DNA from: Saccharothrix ecbatanensis
Lineage (GTDB): Bacteria > Actinomycetota > Actinomycetes > Mycobacteriales > Pseudonocardiaceae
Length of the DNA stretch: 64,000 nt
Direction: 5' to 3'
NCBI RefSeq assembly: GCF_014205015.1
Contig: NZ_JACHMO010000001.1
Coordinates: 6,820,001-6,884,000 of the forward strand
The stretch's first letter is position 1, and every line of letters starts with the position of its first letter. Positions 40,940-50,321 of the stretch are shown piece after piece. A model generated the notes under the pieces. That model was not told where the DNA came from. It saw only the letters and a program-made list of their open reading frames with translations, and did not search any database. Both the position numbers and the translations under genes were made by a program.

Positions 40940-41874
40940 AGCGGTGGTTCCGGCTGGGCGCGTCGCTGACGTCACTCGGCTTGGCGGCGTGGCTGGTGAT
41001 CGCCTTGGCGCCCGCCGTCGGCGGCGTCACGTGGACGGCCGTCGGCGACCAACTGCGCCACGTCGGCCCCGGAATGGCGCTCTGGCTGACGATCCTGTGG
41101 CTGGCCGGCCTCTGGGCCTACACCTACGTGCTCACCGGATCGCTGCCCGGCCTGCGCAACACCCAGGCGTTCACGCTGAACGCGGCGGGCAGCGCGATCA
41201 GCAACGTGCTGCCGTTCGGCGGCGCGGCCGGCGTGGCGCTGACGGCCGTGATGGCGTCGAGCTGGGGCCACTCCGCACGGGCGATCACGACCTCGGCGAT
41301 CGTCAGCGGCCTCTGGAACACCCTGTCCCGAGCTGCACTGCCGATCATCGCCCTGACCGTGCAAGGCGCCGTCGTGCTGGGCAACGGAGTCCTGGCCGCG
41401 ACCGTCACCACCGCCATCGGCCTGCCGGCGGCCGTGATCGTGTTCATCCGCCTGCGATGGCTGGGACGGCTACTCGGCGGCCGGGCCACCCGGTTCCTGC
41501 TGCGGCTGCGCCGGGAAACCGGGCGGATCGTCCGGGACCGCTGGCCCCAGCTCACCGCCGGCATGCTCGCCTACCTGCTGTTCCAAGGCATGCTGCTGTG
41601 GTGGTGCCTGGCCGCCGCGGGCGTCCACCTGGGACCGGGGCCGACCATCGCGGCGTTCGCGGTCAGCCGGCTGCTCACCCTCGCCGTGATCACGCCCGGC
41701 GGGTTCGGGATCACCGAGAACGGCACCATCGCGCTGCTGGTCAGCCTCGGCACACCGGCCGCACCGGCCGTCGCGGGCGTGCTGCTGTTCGCGTTCTTCA
41801 CCTACCTGGTGGAGATACCGCTCGGCGCCGTCACGTGGCTCGGCTGGTCTGCGCGACGCGCACGTTCCGGGTGA
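40936..41874 (+). CDS. Flippase-like membrane protein (UPF0104/LPG-synthase TM family)
   Basis: The 312-aa protein has about 7-8 membrane helices. It shows the signatures [15 protein letters not shown] and [18 protein letters not shown], typical of the membrane part of lysylphosphatidylglycerol synthases (UPF0104, AglD/MprF-like). It lacks the catalytic soluble domain, so it is a candidate lipid transporter. It is coupled to the deacetylase gene by ATGA. Its last 44 bases overlap the 3' end of truA on the other strand, leaving no room for a terminator between them. Confidence 0.85.
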   Translation: MKRWFRLGASLTSLGLAAWLVIALAPAVGGVTWTAVGDQLRHVGPGMALWLTILWLAGLWAYTYVLTGSLPGLRNTQAFTLNAAGSAISNVLPFGGAAGVALTAVMASSWGHSARAITTSAIVSGLWNTLSRAALPIIALTVQGAVVLGNGVLAATVTTAIGLPAAVIVFIRLRWLGRLLGGRATRFLLRLRRETGRIVRDRWPQLTAGMLAYLLFQGMLLWWCLAAAGVHLGPGPTIAAFAVSRLLTLAVITPGGFGITENGTIALLVSLGTPAAPAVAGVLLFAFFTYLVEIPLGAVTWLGWSARRARSG

Positions 41875-42631
41875 CGGCGGCCCGCGCGGCCAGCTCGTCG
41901 TCCGCCGGGTAGTCGACCCGGACCAGCGACAACCCGTGCGGCGGCGCCACCGTGACCTCGCTCGACCGCGCGGTCAGCGACAGCAGCGACGCGGGCCAGG
42001 CCACCGGCTTGCGCCCCTCGCCCACCGCGAGCAGCGCCCCGACCAGGCTGCGCACCATCGAGTGGCAGAACGCGTCCGCGGACACGAAAGCGGTCAGCAC
42101 GTCACCGTCCCGCACCCACTCCAGGCGTTGCAGCTCACGGATCGTCGTCGCACCCTCGCGCCTCCGGCAGAACGCGCAGAAGTCCTGTTCCCCTAACAAC
42201 AACTCCGACGCGGCGTTCAACGCGTCGAGCGACAGCGGACGCGGCCAGGCCAGCGTGTCCAGCCGCCGCAACGGGTGCGCGCCGAAAGCGGCGTCGGTGA
42301 CCCGGTACTCGTAGTGCCGGCGCAACGCGGTGAACCGCGCGTCGAACGCGGCCGGCACCACCCGCGCCGAGAACACCCGCACATCCGCCGGCAGCGCCCG
42401 CGCCAAGCGCTTGGGCAGTCCGGCGACGTCCACATCGGACTTCAGGTCGACGTGCGCCACCTGCCCGGACGCGTGCACACCGGCGTCCGTCCGGCCCGCC
42501 ACGGTCAGCTGCACGTCCTCGCGCAGCACCGTCGACATGGTGTCCTCCAGCACGCCGCAGACCGTCCGGCGGTCGGGCTGCCGCGCCCACCCGGAGAAGT
42601 CCGTGCCGTCGTACGCCAGGTCCAGTCGCAC
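41831..42631 (-). CDS. truA: tRNA pseudouridine(38-40) synthase TruA
   Basis: TruA modifies U38-U40 in the anticodon stem. The 266-aa protein starts [19 protein letters not shown] (GTG) and has the catalytic [12 protein letters not shown] (Asp52), [15 protein letters not shown] and [17 protein letters not shown]. Length is normal. It follows rplQ beyond a terminator-like hairpin, matching the usual rplQ-truA order. The 3' end overlaps the flippase-like gene by 44 bases. Confidence 0.96.
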   Translation of the reverse strand: MRLDLAYDGTDFSGWARQPDRRTVCGVLEDTMSTVLREDVQLTVAGRTDAGVHASGQVAHVDLKSDVDVAGLPKRLARALPADVRVFSARVVPAAFDARFTALRRHYEYRVTDAAFGAHPLRRLDTLAWPRPLSLDALNAASELLLGEQDFCAFCRRREGATTIRELQRLEWVRDGDVLTAFVSADAFCHSMVRSLVGALLAVGEGRKPVAWPASLLSLTARSSEVTVAPPHGLSLVRVDYPADDELAARAAVTRNVRVAQTSRAT

Positions 42632-42635
42632 ACGA

Positions 42636-42672
42636 ACGAGCCCGTCGTCCCCAGCGGGAACGACGGGCTCGT
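42636..42672 (-). terminator. Hairpin between rplQ and truA
   Basis: ACGAGCCCGTCGT and ACGACGGGCTCGT form a perfect 13-bp stem with an 11-base loop, 19 bases after the rplQ stop and 5 bases before the truA start. It should end most alpha-operon transcripts and let truA be read by read-through or its own start. Confidence 0.8.
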
Positions 42673-42690
42673 CGGCGAAGGGCGCGTCCG

Positions 42691-43275
42691 TCAGGACTCG
42701 TCCTTCTTCTCAGCCTTCGGGGCCTCGGCGGCCTCGTCCGAAGCGCCCTCGGCGGGCTCCTCGGTGGCGTCCTTCGTGGCGGACTCGGGCGCGTCGGCGT
42801 CCTGGTCCTCCACGTCGGCGGCGGCGTCCTCGACCTTGGTCTCCTCAGCCGCGGCCTTGGGGGCCTCGTCCTTGGCGAACTTGGTCTTGCGGGCGCGCTC
42901 CGCCTCTGAGGTGACGGTCTGCTCCGCGACCAACTCGATGACGGCCATGGGCGCGTTGTCGCCCTTGCGCGGCATCGTCTTGGTGATGCGGGTGTAGCCA
43001 CCGGGGCGGTCGGCGAACTGCGGGCCGATCTCGGCGAACAGCTTGTGCACGATGTCCTTGTCGCGGATCACCTTGAGGATCTCACGACGGTTGTGCAGGT
43101 CACCGATCTTCGCCTTGCTGATCAGCTTCTCGGCGTACGGACGGAGCCGCTTCGCCTTCGCCTCGGTGGTCGTGATCCGACCGTAGGTGAACAGGGACGT
43201 GGCCAGGTTGGCCAGCATCAGCCGCTCGTGGGCCGGCGAGCCCCCGAGACGGGGTCCCTTGGTGGGGGTGGGCAT
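42691..43275 (-). CDS. rplQ: 50S ribosomal protein L17 with acidic C-terminal extension
   Basis: Residues 1-118 are L17 ([48 protein letters not shown]). Residues about 119-194 are an acidic A/E/D-rich tail ending EKKDES, absent from E. coli L17 (127 aa) but frequent in actinobacteria. It is 58 bases downstream of rpoA and ends the alpha operon. Confidence 0.97.
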   Translation of the reverse strand: MPTPTKGPRLGGSPAHERLMLANLATSLFTYGRITTTEAKAKRLRPYAEKLISKAKIGDLHNRREILKVIRDKDIVHKLFAEIGPQFADRPGGYTRITKTMPRKGDNAPMAVIELVAEQTVTSEAERARKTKFAKDEAPKAAAEETKVEDAAADVEDQDADAPESATKDATEEPAEGASDEAAEAPKAEKKDES

Positions 43276-43333
43276 CGAATTGCTCCTCGGATTTCTTTCT
43301 GATCCTCTGCTCCGGCCCGGCCGCTAAGCGACC

Positions 43334-44386
43334 TCAGAGCTGCTCGGTCTCCGCGTAGTCCTGGCCGTCGTCGTGGTTGTCCACGACGGTGTCCGTGCCC
43401 CAGCCTTCGGCGGGGTAGTCGGACGCAGCCGCCGACGGGTCGAACCCAGGGGGGCTGTCCTTCAGCGCGAGGCCGAGGCCGACGAGCTTCATCTTGACCT
43501 CGTCGATCGACTTCGCACCGAAGTTGCGGATGTCCAGCAGATCCGCCTCGCTGCGCGAGACCAGCTCGCCGACGGTGTGGATGCCCTCGCGCTTGAGGCA
43601 GTTGTACGACCGGACGGTGAGGTCCAGGTCCTCGATCGGCATCGCGAACGCCGCGATGGTGTCCGCCTCGGCGGGCGAGGGGCCGATCTCGATGCCCTCG
43701 GCGTCGACGTTCAGCTCGCGAGCGAGACCGAACAGCTCGACCAGCGTCTTACCAGCCGACGCGACAGCGTCACGCGGCGTGATGGACGGCTTGGTCTCGA
43801 CGTCGAGGATCAGCTTGTCGAAGTCGGTCCGCTGCTCGACACGGGTGGCCTCGACCTTGTAGGTCACCTTCATGACGGGCGAGTAGATCGAGTCGACCGG
43901 AATGCGGCCGATCTCGGCGCCGGCCTGCTTGTTCTGCACGGCGGGGACGTAGCCGCGACCGCGCTCGACCACGAGCTCGATCTCCAGCTTGCCCTTGCCG
44001 TTCAGGGTGGCGATGTGCAGGTCCGGGTTGTGCACGGTGACACCGGCCGGAGGCACGATGTCGCCCGCGGTCACCGCACCAGGCCCCTGCTTGCGCAGGT
44101 ACATGGTCACCGGCTCGTCCTCCTCGGAGCTGACGACCAGCTCCTTGAGGTTGAGGATGATGTCGGTGACGTCTTCCTTCACACCGGGGACGGTCGTGAA
44201 CTCGTGCAGCACACCGTCGATGCGGATGCTGGTCACGGCCGCGCCGGGGATGGACGACAGCAGGGTGCGGCGAATCGAGTTGCCGAGGGTGTAGCCGAAG
44301 CCCGGCTCCAGCGGTTCGATGACGAACCGGGAGCGGGTCTCGTTGACCGATTCCTCGCCGAGCGAGGGACGCTGTGAAATCAGCAC
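43334..44386 (-). CDS. rpoA: DNA-directed RNA polymerase subunit alpha
   Basis: The 350-aa alpha subunit begins [12 protein letters not shown] (GTG start, AGGGAAAG ribosome site). It has the N-terminal assembly domain ([23 protein letters not shown] motif, here [11 protein letters not shown]) and the C-terminal helix-hairpin-helix domain ([31 protein letters not shown]) that contacts UP elements and activators. It lies 149 bases after rpsD, with a 15-bp hairpin between. Confidence 0.98.
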   Translation of the reverse strand: MLISQRPSLGEESVNETRSRFVIEPLEPGFGYTLGNSIRRTLLSSIPGAAVTSIRIDGVLHEFTTVPGVKEDVTDIILNLKELVVSSEEDEPVTMYLRKQGPGAVTAGDIVPPAGVTVHNPDLHIATLNGKGKLEIELVVERGRGYVPAVQNKQAGAEIGRIPVDSIYSPVMKVTYKVEATRVEQRTDFDKLILDVETKPSITPRDAVASAGKTLVELFGLARELNVDAEGIEIGPSPAEADTIAAFAMPIEDLDLTVRSYNCLKREGIHTVGELVSRSEADLLDIRNFGAKSIDEVKMKLVGLGLALKDSPPGFDPSAAASDYPAEGWGTDTVVDNHDDGQDYAETEQL

Positions 44387-44496
44387 TGGGTTCTTTCCCT
44401 TCTAACCCCGACGCCCGCTATTTGACGTCGTGGAAGCCGGTCGCGGAGACCGGCAAACGCATGCGACACACCATTTCGTGCCGCCGCGGGACCCGG

Positions 44497-44530
44497 CTGG
44501 AGGGCCTGTCCGCGTGGACAGGCCCTCCAG
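44497..44530 (-). terminator. Strong hairpin between rpsD and rpoA
   Basis: CTGGAGGGCCTGTCC and GGACAGGCCCTCCAG form a perfect 15-bp stem closed by GCGT, 5 bases after the rpsD stop. Since rpoA must still be transcribed, it is probably a partial terminator, attenuator or RNA-processing/stability hairpin. Confidence 0.75.
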
Positions 44531-44535
44531 GAGGA

Positions 44536-45141
44536 TCACTTCGAGTAGAGCTCGACGATGAGCTGCTCCGTGACGGGCGTGTCGATCTGCGCCCGCTCCG
44601 GGAGCTGGTGGACCAGGATGCGCAGGTTGGACTGCACGACCTGGAGCCACGCCGGGATCGGCCGGTCACCGAAGGAAGCACGCGCGGCCTCGAAGGGCAG
44701 CGTGGGCATCGACTTCGGCTTCACGTCGATGATGTCGAACTTCGACACCCGGAAGCTCGGGATGTTGACCTTCTGGCCGTTCACGATGAAGTGACCGTGG
44801 TTGACCAGCTGGCGGGCCTGACGACGGGTGCGCGCGAGACCCGCGCGGTACACCACGTTGTCGAGCCGGGACTCGAGGATCTGAAGCAGGTTCTCACCGG
44901 TCTTGCCGGTGCGGCGAACCGCTTCCTCGTAGTAACGGCGGAACTGCTTCTCGAGCACGCCGTAGGTGTAACGAGCCTTCTGCTTCTCCTGGAGCTGAAG
45001 CAGGTACTCGGACTCCTTGATCCGACCGCGGCCGTGCTGGCCGGGCGGGTAAGGACGACGCTCGAACGCCTGGTCCCCGCCGACGAGGTCGACCTTGAGA
45101 CGGCGCGAGATGCGAGTGGCCGGTCCGGTATAGCGAGCCAT
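44536..45141 (-). CDS. rpsD: 30S ribosomal protein S4
   Basis: The 201-aa S4 begins MARYTGPATRISRRLKVDL and has the S4 RNA-binding domain near residue 90 (SRLDNVVYRAGLARTRRQA, HGHF-like NHGHFIVNGQKV). No zinc-binding cysteines occur in the N-terminal region, so it is the zinc-independent form. It follows rpsK by 23 bases. The 3' end is followed at once by the hairpin before rpoA. Confidence 0.98.
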   Translation of the reverse strand: MARYTGPATRISRRLKVDLVGGDQAFERRPYPPGQHGRGRIKESEYLLQLQEKQKARYTYGVLEKQFRRYYEEAVRRTGKTGENLLQILESRLDNVVYRAGLARTRRQARQLVNHGHFIVNGQKVNIPSFRVSKFDIIDVKPKSMPTLPFEAARASFGDRPIPAWLQVVQSNLRILVHQLPERAQIDTPVTEQLIVELYSK

Positions 45142-45164
45142 AGTGTCTTACTCCTCCCCGTGCC

Positions 45165-45572
45165 TCAGACCCGGCGCCGCTTGGGCGGGCGGCAGCCGTT
45201 GTGGGGCTGCGGGGTCACGTCCTGGATGGTGCCGACCTCGAGGCCGGCGGCCTGAAGCGAACGGATCGCGGTCTCGCGGCCGGAGCCGGGACCCTTCACG
45301 AACACGTCGACCTTGCGCATGCCGTGCTCGGCAGCCTTGCGCGCCGCGCTCTCGGCGGCCATCTGCGCGGCGAACGGCGTGGACTTGCGAGAGCCCTTGA
45401 AGCCGACGTGGCCGGCGGACGCCCAGCTGATCACGTTGCCCAGCGGGTCCGTGATGGACACGATGGTGTTGTTGAACGTGCTCTTGATGTGCGCCTGGCC
45501 GTGCGAGATGTTCTTCTTTTCCTTGCGCCGGACTTTCTTGACCCCGGCGCCCGTGCGGGACTTGGGTGGCAT
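45165..45572 (-). CDS. rpsK: 30S ribosomal protein S11
   Basis: The 135-aa S11 has the basic N-terminus [19 protein letters not shown], the central [20 protein letters not shown] and the C-terminal [18 protein letters not shown]. It assembles the 30S platform near the mRNA exit. It lies 37 bases downstream of rpsM in the alpha operon. Confidence 0.98.
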   Translation of the reverse strand: MPPKSRTGAGVKKVRRKEKKNISHGQAHIKSTFNNTIVSITDPLGNVISWASAGHVGFKGSRKSTPFAAQMAAESAARKAAEHGMRKVDVFVKGPGSGRETAIRSLQAAGLEVGTIQDVTPQPHNGCRPPKRRRV

Positions 45573-45609
45573 GTCTGGGTGATCTCCTACTTGCTAGCGA
45601 CGCGAGGTC

Positions 45610-45990
45610 TTACTTCTTTCCGGCCTTCTTCTTGCCGGCGACGGTCTTCTTCGGACCCTTACGAGTGCGCGCGTTCGTCTTGGTGCGCTGCCCGCGGACG
45701 GGCAGGTTGCGACGGTGGCGCAGCCCCTCGTAGCAGCCGATTTCCATCTTCCGGCGGATGTCGGCCTGAACCTCGCGGCGGAGGTCACCCTCGACCTTGA
45801 AGTGGTTCTCGATGTATTCCCGCAGCTTCGCCAGGTCGTCGTCACCGAGATCCTTCACCCGGATGTCCGGGGAGATCTCGGTGGCGGTCAGCAGCTCCTT
45901 CGAGCGCGTCCGACCGATGCCGAAGATGTAGGTGAGCGCGATCTCCAACCGCTTTTCGCGGGGGAGGTCGACGCCAGCGAGTCGTGCCAT
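45610..45990 (-). CDS. rpsM: 30S ribosomal protein S13
   Basis: The 126-aa S13 starts [20 protein letters not shown], has [14 protein letters not shown] and [20 protein letters not shown], and ends in a lysine-rich tail ([13 protein letters not shown]). It contacts tRNA and 50S at the subunit head. A 217-bp gap separates it from rpmJ upstream. Confidence 0.98.
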   Translation of the reverse strand: MARLAGVDLPREKRLEIALTYIFGIGRTRSKELLTATEISPDIRVKDLGDDDLAKLREYIENHFKVEGDLRREVQADIRRKMEIGCYEGLRHRRNLPVRGQRTKTNARTRKGPKKTVAGKKKAGKK

Positions 45991-46121
45991 ACGGCGCTTG
46001 CTCCTAACAGTGGTGTCGCTCCAGGTCTGCTCCTCGCCCGATTCCGGGACTGACTCGCTGTGTCAGTGTCCGGTCGCTCTCGCGTCCGGTGTCCCGGCCC
46101 CGGCCTGGAGTCCGGGGGTGC

Positions 46122-46146
46122 GCCACACGTGGTGCTGGTGTGTGGC
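46122..46146 (-). promoter_or_regulatory. Hairpin in the rpmJ-rpsM gap
   Basis: GCCACAC and GTGTGGC pair around an 11-base loop within the 217-bp gap between rpmJ and rpsM. No gene is seen in the gap. It may hold an attenuator or the control site of a second promoter; no clear promoter was recognised. Confidence 0.35.
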
Positions 46147-46207
46147 AGGTGCGAGGAGGCTTACTGAGGTGTCGCGTCCGCTGAAGACTCGACTCGTGCT
46201 GGTCTGG

Positions 46208-46321
46208 TCAGCCCTGGCGCTGCTTGTGGCGCAGGTTCTCGCAGATCACCATGACCCGGCCGTGACGGCGGATCACCTTGCACTTGTCGCAGATCTTCTT
46301 GACGCTCGGCTGGACCTTCAC
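46208..46321 (-). CDS. rpmJ: 50S ribosomal protein L36
   Basis: A 37-aa protein, [19 protein letters not shown] then [18 protein letters not shown]. It carries the zinc ribbon C-x2-C-x12-C-x4-H, so it is the zinc-dependent C+ form. The start is GTG at 46321. It lies 53 bases downstream of infA. Confidence 0.97.
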   Translation of the reverse strand: MKVQPSVKKICDKCKVIRRHGRVMVICENLRHKQRQG

Positions 46322-46374
46322 GCCTGAGCTTCTCCTGCGTCAGCCGGCGCGCTCTTGTGCGAGCACGCCGGAGG

Positions 46375-46596
46375 TCACTTGTAGCGGTAGACGATGCGCC
46401 CGCGGGACAGGTCGTAGGGCGAGAGCTCCACGACAACCCGGTCCTCAGGGAGGATGCGGATGTAGTGCTGACGCATCTTGCCGCTGATGTGTGCCAGGAC
46501 CTTGTGACCGTTCTCCAACTCGACGCGGAACATCGCGTTGGGAAGCGGCTCGACTACGCGGCCCTCGACCTCAATGGCCCCGTCCTTCTTGCCCAT
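46375..46596 (-). CDS. infA: Translation initiation factor IF-1
   Basis: The 73-aa S1/OB-fold protein starts [20 protein letters not shown] and ends [10 protein letters not shown]. It binds the 30S A site during initiation. ATG 46596 gives the usual length; a longer in-frame reading upstream runs into the promoter. The predicted promoter at 46745-46773 leaves a 5' leader of about 140 nt. Confidence 0.98.
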   Translation of the reverse strand: MGKKDGAIEVEGRVVEPLPNAMFRVELENGHKVLAHISGKMRQHYIRILPEDRVVVELSPYDLSRGRIVYRYK

Positions 46597-46744
46597 GTCC
46601 TCCGCGTTTCGTGACGGTGAGTGTTGCTTCTGGAGTGCGGGCACGCGGCACCCCGACTCCTCAAGGCCCTTGCGAACCCTGTCACCGCCGGGCAGAAGAG
46701 CCCCGGGCATGACGGAACCGGCGCGACGTGTGCGCCACCCGTCC

Positions 46745-46773
46745 ATACTACGCGGGTCGGAGCGAACGCCCAA
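46745..46773 (-). promoter_or_regulatory. Predicted infA promoter
   Basis: On the minus strand TTGGGC (46773-46768), a 17-base spacer and TAGTAT (46750-46745) make a good housekeeping promoter about 150 bases upstream of infA. It would drive infA-rpmJ and perhaps the alpha operon. Confidence 0.65.
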
Positions 46774-46836
46774 ATCGACCGAGCGCCGCCACCGGCCACG
46801 CGTCAACCGGAACAGCGTTACGGATGCCGCACGCCG

Positions 46837-47316
46837 TCAACGACGGGGCTTCGTCGTCAGCCAGATGACCCCGAGCACCGAGCCGGCGGGCATGGCGACC
46901 CACAGGAACCACGGGTGCACGAACCCCTCGCCACCGAGGAAGCCGACGAGCAGCCAGAGGGCGAAGTTGAACGCGCTGACCGCGAGCCAGATCGTGGTGA
47001 GCACCTTCAGCGCCTTCCGCCCACCGCTGACCTTCACCGGTTCGGATGACACCCTGACGGTGACGGGCTGGGCGGGACGCGCGGGCGGCACGGTCGGCAG
47101 GTCGGCCGTGAGGACGGCCAGTTCACCCCGGGTCTTGGCGGCCCAGGTGCGCACCACGCGGGCGTCGAACTCGGCGAGGTCGAGGCTGCCGTCGGCGTGC
47201 GCGCGGTGCAGCCACTGCTGGACCAGTTCGCGTTCGGTGTCGGAGGCCCGGACGTCTTCGGGCCGCAAGGGCTGGTTCACCGGTCGATCCCACCGCACGG
47301 GCAGGCCCACGACCAT
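46837..47316 (-). CDS. DUF1707 domain membrane protein, 159 aa
   Basis: Residues 15-70 (LRPEDVRASDTERELVQQWL, AHADGSLDLAEFDARV) form the DUF1707 domain common in actinobacterial membrane and regulatory proteins. Two membrane helices follow (about 105-125 and 132-152), with a basic end TTKPRR. Its function is unknown. It sits between map and infA, where most actinobacteria have nothing or a small gene, and is 63 bases after the map stop. Confidence 0.85.
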   Translation of the reverse strand: MVVGLPVRWDRPVNQPLRPEDVRASDTERELVQQWLHRAHADGSLDLAEFDARVVRTWAAKTRGELAVLTADLPTVPPARPAQPVTVRVSSEPVKVSGGRKALKVLTTIWLAVSAFNFALWLLVGFLGGEGFVHPWFLWVAMPAGSVLGVIWLTTKPRR

Positions 47317-47379
47317 GGGGCTAACCCCCCGCTTCCACGCCTCCGAAGGCCCGAACGCCGGCGAAGCCAGGGCGCCGGG

Positions 47380-48207
47380 TCAGGACTCCAGGGCGGTGAG
47401 GACCCAGGGGCCGTCGTCGGTGATCGCCACCGAGTGCTCCCAGTGCGCGGCGCGCGAGCCGTCGGACGTGACGACGGTCCAGCCGTCGTCCAGCTCCACC
47501 GTCTGCTCGGACCCCAACGTCAGCATCGGCTCGATCGCGATCGCCATGCCGACCTTCAACCGGGGCCCCTTGCCGGGCTTGCCGTAGTTCGGCAGGAACG
47601 GGTCCATGTGCATCTTCGTGCCGATGCCGTGGCCGCCGTAGCCCTCCACGATCCCGTACTCGATCCCGTGCTCCTCGCCGGCCAGGATGGTGGCCGACTC
47701 GATGGCGAACGAGATGTCGCTCAGCCGACCGCCGGGCACCGCCGCCTCGATGCCCGCGAGCATCGAGGCCCGCGTCGCGTCGGACAGCTTCAGCTCCGCG
47801 TCGGTCACCTCGCCGACCGCCAGCGTCACGGCCGAGTCGCCGTGCCACCCGTCGAGGATGGCGCCGCAGTCGATCGAGATCAGGTCGCCCTCGACCAACA
47901 CCTGCGTGCGGCTGGGGATGCCGTGGACCACCTGCTCGTTCACCGACGCGCAGATCGATGCCGGGAACCCGTGGTAGCCCTTGAACGACGGGATCGCGCC
48001 GGCGTCGCGGATGCACTGCTCCGCCAGCTCGTCCAACTCGGCGGTGCTGACCCCGGCCTTGGTGTGCGAGGCCAGCAGCGCCAACGTCCGCGCCACGACC
48101 AGCCCGGCGGCCCTCATGGCCTCCAGCTGCCCGCGGCTCTTGATCTCGATCATGCGGTCCCGACCGGGGACGATCCGACGCAGCGCATCGACGAGTCCAC
48201 CGCTCAC
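47380..48207 (-). CDS. map: Type I methionine aminopeptidase
   Basis: The 275-aa enzyme removes N-terminal Met. The dinuclear-metal site is visible in [18 protein letters not shown] (two Asp), [15 protein letters not shown] (His), IEPMLT (Glu) and the final [11 protein letters not shown] Glu strand. A GTG start at 48207 overlaps the adk stop (GTGA), which supports it. An internal ATG at residue 19 ([13 protein letters not shown]) would give the more usual family length and cannot be excluded. Confidence 0.96.
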   Translation of the reverse strand: MSGGLVDALRRIVPGRDRMIEIKSRGQLEAMRAAGLVVARTLALLASHTKAGVSTAELDELAEQCIRDAGAIPSFKGYHGFPASICASVNEQVVHGIPSRTQVLVEGDLISIDCGAILDGWHGDSAVTLAVGEVTDAELKLSDATRASMLAGIEAAVPGGRLSDISFAIESATILAGEEHGIEYGIVEGYGGHGIGTKMHMDPFLPNYGKPGKGPRLKVGMAIAIEPMLTLGSEQTVELDDGWTVVTSDGSRAAHWEHSVAITDDGPWVLTALES

Positions 48208-48755
48208 TTCAGGTCGCGCAACGCGCGGAGAGCGCGCTCGCTGATCTCGTCGACCTCGCCGACGGCGTCGATGGTCACGACGATGTCGGCGTAGTAGTCG
48301 AGCAGCGGCGCGGTCTCCGTCCGGTACACCTGCTGGCGGTGCCGGATCACGTCTTCCTTGTCGTCCGTGCGACCCCGGGCGAGCAACCGCTCGACCACGA
48401 TGTCCTCGGGGATCTGGAATTCCAGCACCGCGTCCAGGGCGTGCCCCTCCGCCGCCAGCATCTCGCCCAGCACGCCCGCCTGGGCGGTGTTGCGCGGGAA
48501 GCCGTCGAGCAGGAAGCCGTTCACCGCGTCCGGCTGGGCGAGCCGGACGCGCACCATCTCGTTGGTGACCTCGTCCGGCACCAACTCGCCCGAGTCCAGG
48601 TACTCCTGGACTTCCTTGCCAAGATCGGTCTGCTCGCTGATGTGCGCGCGGAACAGGTCCCCGGTGGAGATGTGCGGCAACCCGAGCTCATCGCTGAGCG
48701 TCTTTGCCTGGGTGCCCTTGCCCGCTCCAGGCGGGCCGACGAGAACGAGTCGCAC
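48204..48755 (-). CDS. adk: Adenylate kinase
   Basis: The 183-aa kinase starts [20 protein letters not shown] (GTG) with P-loop residues 7-14. It has DGFPRN and a short LID segment ([16 protein letters not shown]) without zinc cysteines, i.e. the short actinobacterial form. It interconverts AMP, ATP and ADP. The start overlaps the secY stop by one base (TAGTG), and its stop overlaps map, so secY-adk-map are tightly coupled. Confidence 0.97.
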   Translation of the reverse strand: MRLVLVGPPGAGKGTQAKTLSDELGLPHISTGDLFRAHISEQTDLGKEVQEYLDSGELVPDEVTNEMVRVRLAQPDAVNGFLLDGFPRNTAQAGVLGEMLAAEGHALDAVLEFQIPEDIVVERLLARGRTDDKEDVIRHRQQVYRTETAPLLDYYADIVVTIDAVGEVDEISERALRALRDLK

Positions 48756-50068
48756 TAGCGGAGGAACCCTTCGTAGTTGCGCTGCATGAGCTGGCTCTCG
48801 ATCTGCTTCACGGTGTCGAGGCCGACACCGACCATGATCAGCACCGCCGTGCCGCCGAACGGGAAGTTCTGGTTCTGGCCCGTACCGGTGAGCTCGAGGA
48901 ACAGGTTCGGCAGGATGGCGACGGTGCCCAGGTAGAGCGAGCCCGGCAGCGTGATCCGCCCCAACACGAAGCGGAGGTACTCGGCGGTGGGACGCCCCGG
49001 CCGGATGCCCGGGATGAACCCACCGAACTTCTTCATCTCGTCCGCGCGCTCGTCCGGGTTGAACGTGATGCCGACGTAGAAGTAGGTGAAGAAGACGATC
49101 AGCAGGAAGTAGAGCGAGATGTGCACCGGGCTGGACTGCTGCACCAGGTGCTGCTCCACGAACCTCGCCCACCAGCTGGGAGTCTCGCCGGCGACGGTCG
49201 AGGCGGTCAGCCTGGAGATGAGGTCGGGCAGGTACAGCAGCGACGAGGCGAAGATGACCGGGATGACACCGGCCTGGTTCACCTTGAGCGGCAGGTAGGT
49301 CGACGTGCCGCCGTACATCCGGCGGCCGATCATGCGCTTCGCGTACTGGACGGGGATCCGGCGCTGGGCCTGCTCCACGTAGATGACGCTGGCGATGATC
49401 AGCAGCGCGGCGACGCAGACCAGGAAGAACGTCAGGCCACCGTTGCCGAGGATGTTCTTGCCCTCGATCGGGATGCGGGCCGCGATGCCGGTGAAGATCA
49501 GCAGCGACATGCCGTTGCCGATCCCCTTCTCGGTGATGATCTCACCGAGCCACATGATCACGCTGGTGCCCGCGGTCATCACGACCACGAGGACGATCAG
49601 GTTGAAGATGCTCTGGTCCGGGATGACGGGGTACTCGCAGCCTTGGAACAGCTGCCCGCGCACGGCCAGGGCGATGATGCCCGTGGACTGGAGTACCGCC
49701 AGCGCGATGGTCAGGTAGCGGGTGTACTGGGTCAGCTTGCCCTGACCCGCCTGCCCTTCCTTCTTCAGCTGCTCGAACCGCGGAATCACCACGGTGAGCA
49801 GCTGCACGATGATGCTGGCGGTGATGTACGGCATGATGCCGAGCGCGAAGATCGACAAGTTCAGCAGCGCGCCGCCGCTGAACAGGTTGATCAGGGAGTA
49901 GATCCCCGACTGGTCGACCGCCTCGGCACACTGTTTGACGTTCTTGAAGGAGACGCCCGGCGCGGGCATGGTCGCGCCCAACCGGTACACCACGACGATC
50001 CCGAGTGTGAAAAGGATCTTCTTGCGTAGGTCCGGCGTCGCGAGAGCCGAGCGGAATGCGCCGAGCAC
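48755..50068 (-). CDS. secY: Preprotein translocase subunit SecY
   Basis: SecY is the Sec channel core. The 437-aa protein has ten membrane helices, [20 protein letters not shown] at the start, the plug-region [15 protein letters not shown] and the C-terminal [21 protein letters not shown] at 50068 follows GGAGG by 6 bases and matches the family N-terminus; upstream in-frame codons are leader. Unusually, the gene before it is a lysE-type exporter rather than rplO. Confidence 0.97.
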   Translation of the reverse strand: MLGAFRSALATPDLRKKILFTLGIVVVYRLGATMPAPGVSFKNVKQCAEAVDQSGIYSLINLFSGGALLNLSIFALGIMPYITASIIVQLLTVVIPRFEQLKKEGQAGQGKLTQYTRYLTIALAVLQSTGIIALAVRGQLFQGCEYPVIPDQSIFNLIVLVVVMTAGTSVIMWLGEIITEKGIGNGMSLLIFTGIAARIPIEGKNILGNGGLTFFLVCVAALLIIASVIYVEQAQRRIPVQYAKRMIGRRMYGGTSTYLPLKVNQAGVIPVIFASSLLYLPDLISRLTASTVAGETPSWWARFVEQHLVQQSSPVHISLYFLLIVFFTYFYVGITFNPDERADEMKKFGGFIPGIRPGRPTAEYLRFVLGRITLPGSLYLGTVAILPNLFLELTGTGQNQNFPFGGTAVLIMVGVGLDTVKQIESQLMQRNYEGFLR

Positions 50069-50200
50069 GCGAACCTCCATCAGCGTTGCCGCCCCACTGG
50101 GGTCGGCATCCTGCGGTACCGGCTGTGTTGCCGGCACAGTCTTGCGGACGTGCCGTCGGCCGTTCGCCGACGGTGGCGGAAGCGACGGGTAGCCGCGACC

Positions 50201-50243
50201 ACCCGGAGGGCATCCGGGTTCAGCCCGCGACTTTAACAGTCGC
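50201..50243 (-). promoter_or_regulatory. Palindrome and hairpin in the secY leader
   Basis: GCGACT-TTAAC-AGTCGC (50227-50243) is a palindrome that overlaps a possible -10 (TAAAGT on the minus strand). ACCCGGA-GGGCA-TCCGGGT (50201-50219) forms a 7-bp hairpin next to it. The 253-bp gap shows no gene. Together they could be a secY promoter with operator, or a leader structure. Confidence 0.4.
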
Positions 50244-50321
50244 TTGGCCGATAGCCGTAGCCAGTCTTCCTTCACACTTCGCACATGATCGGCAGCGGAG
50301 GCGCGCAAGCCCCCGAATGGA

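Noticed and set aside
46597..46806. N-terminally extended IF-1
   Set aside because: The 73-aa form starting [12 protein letters not shown] is the family length; the extension crosses a good promoter.
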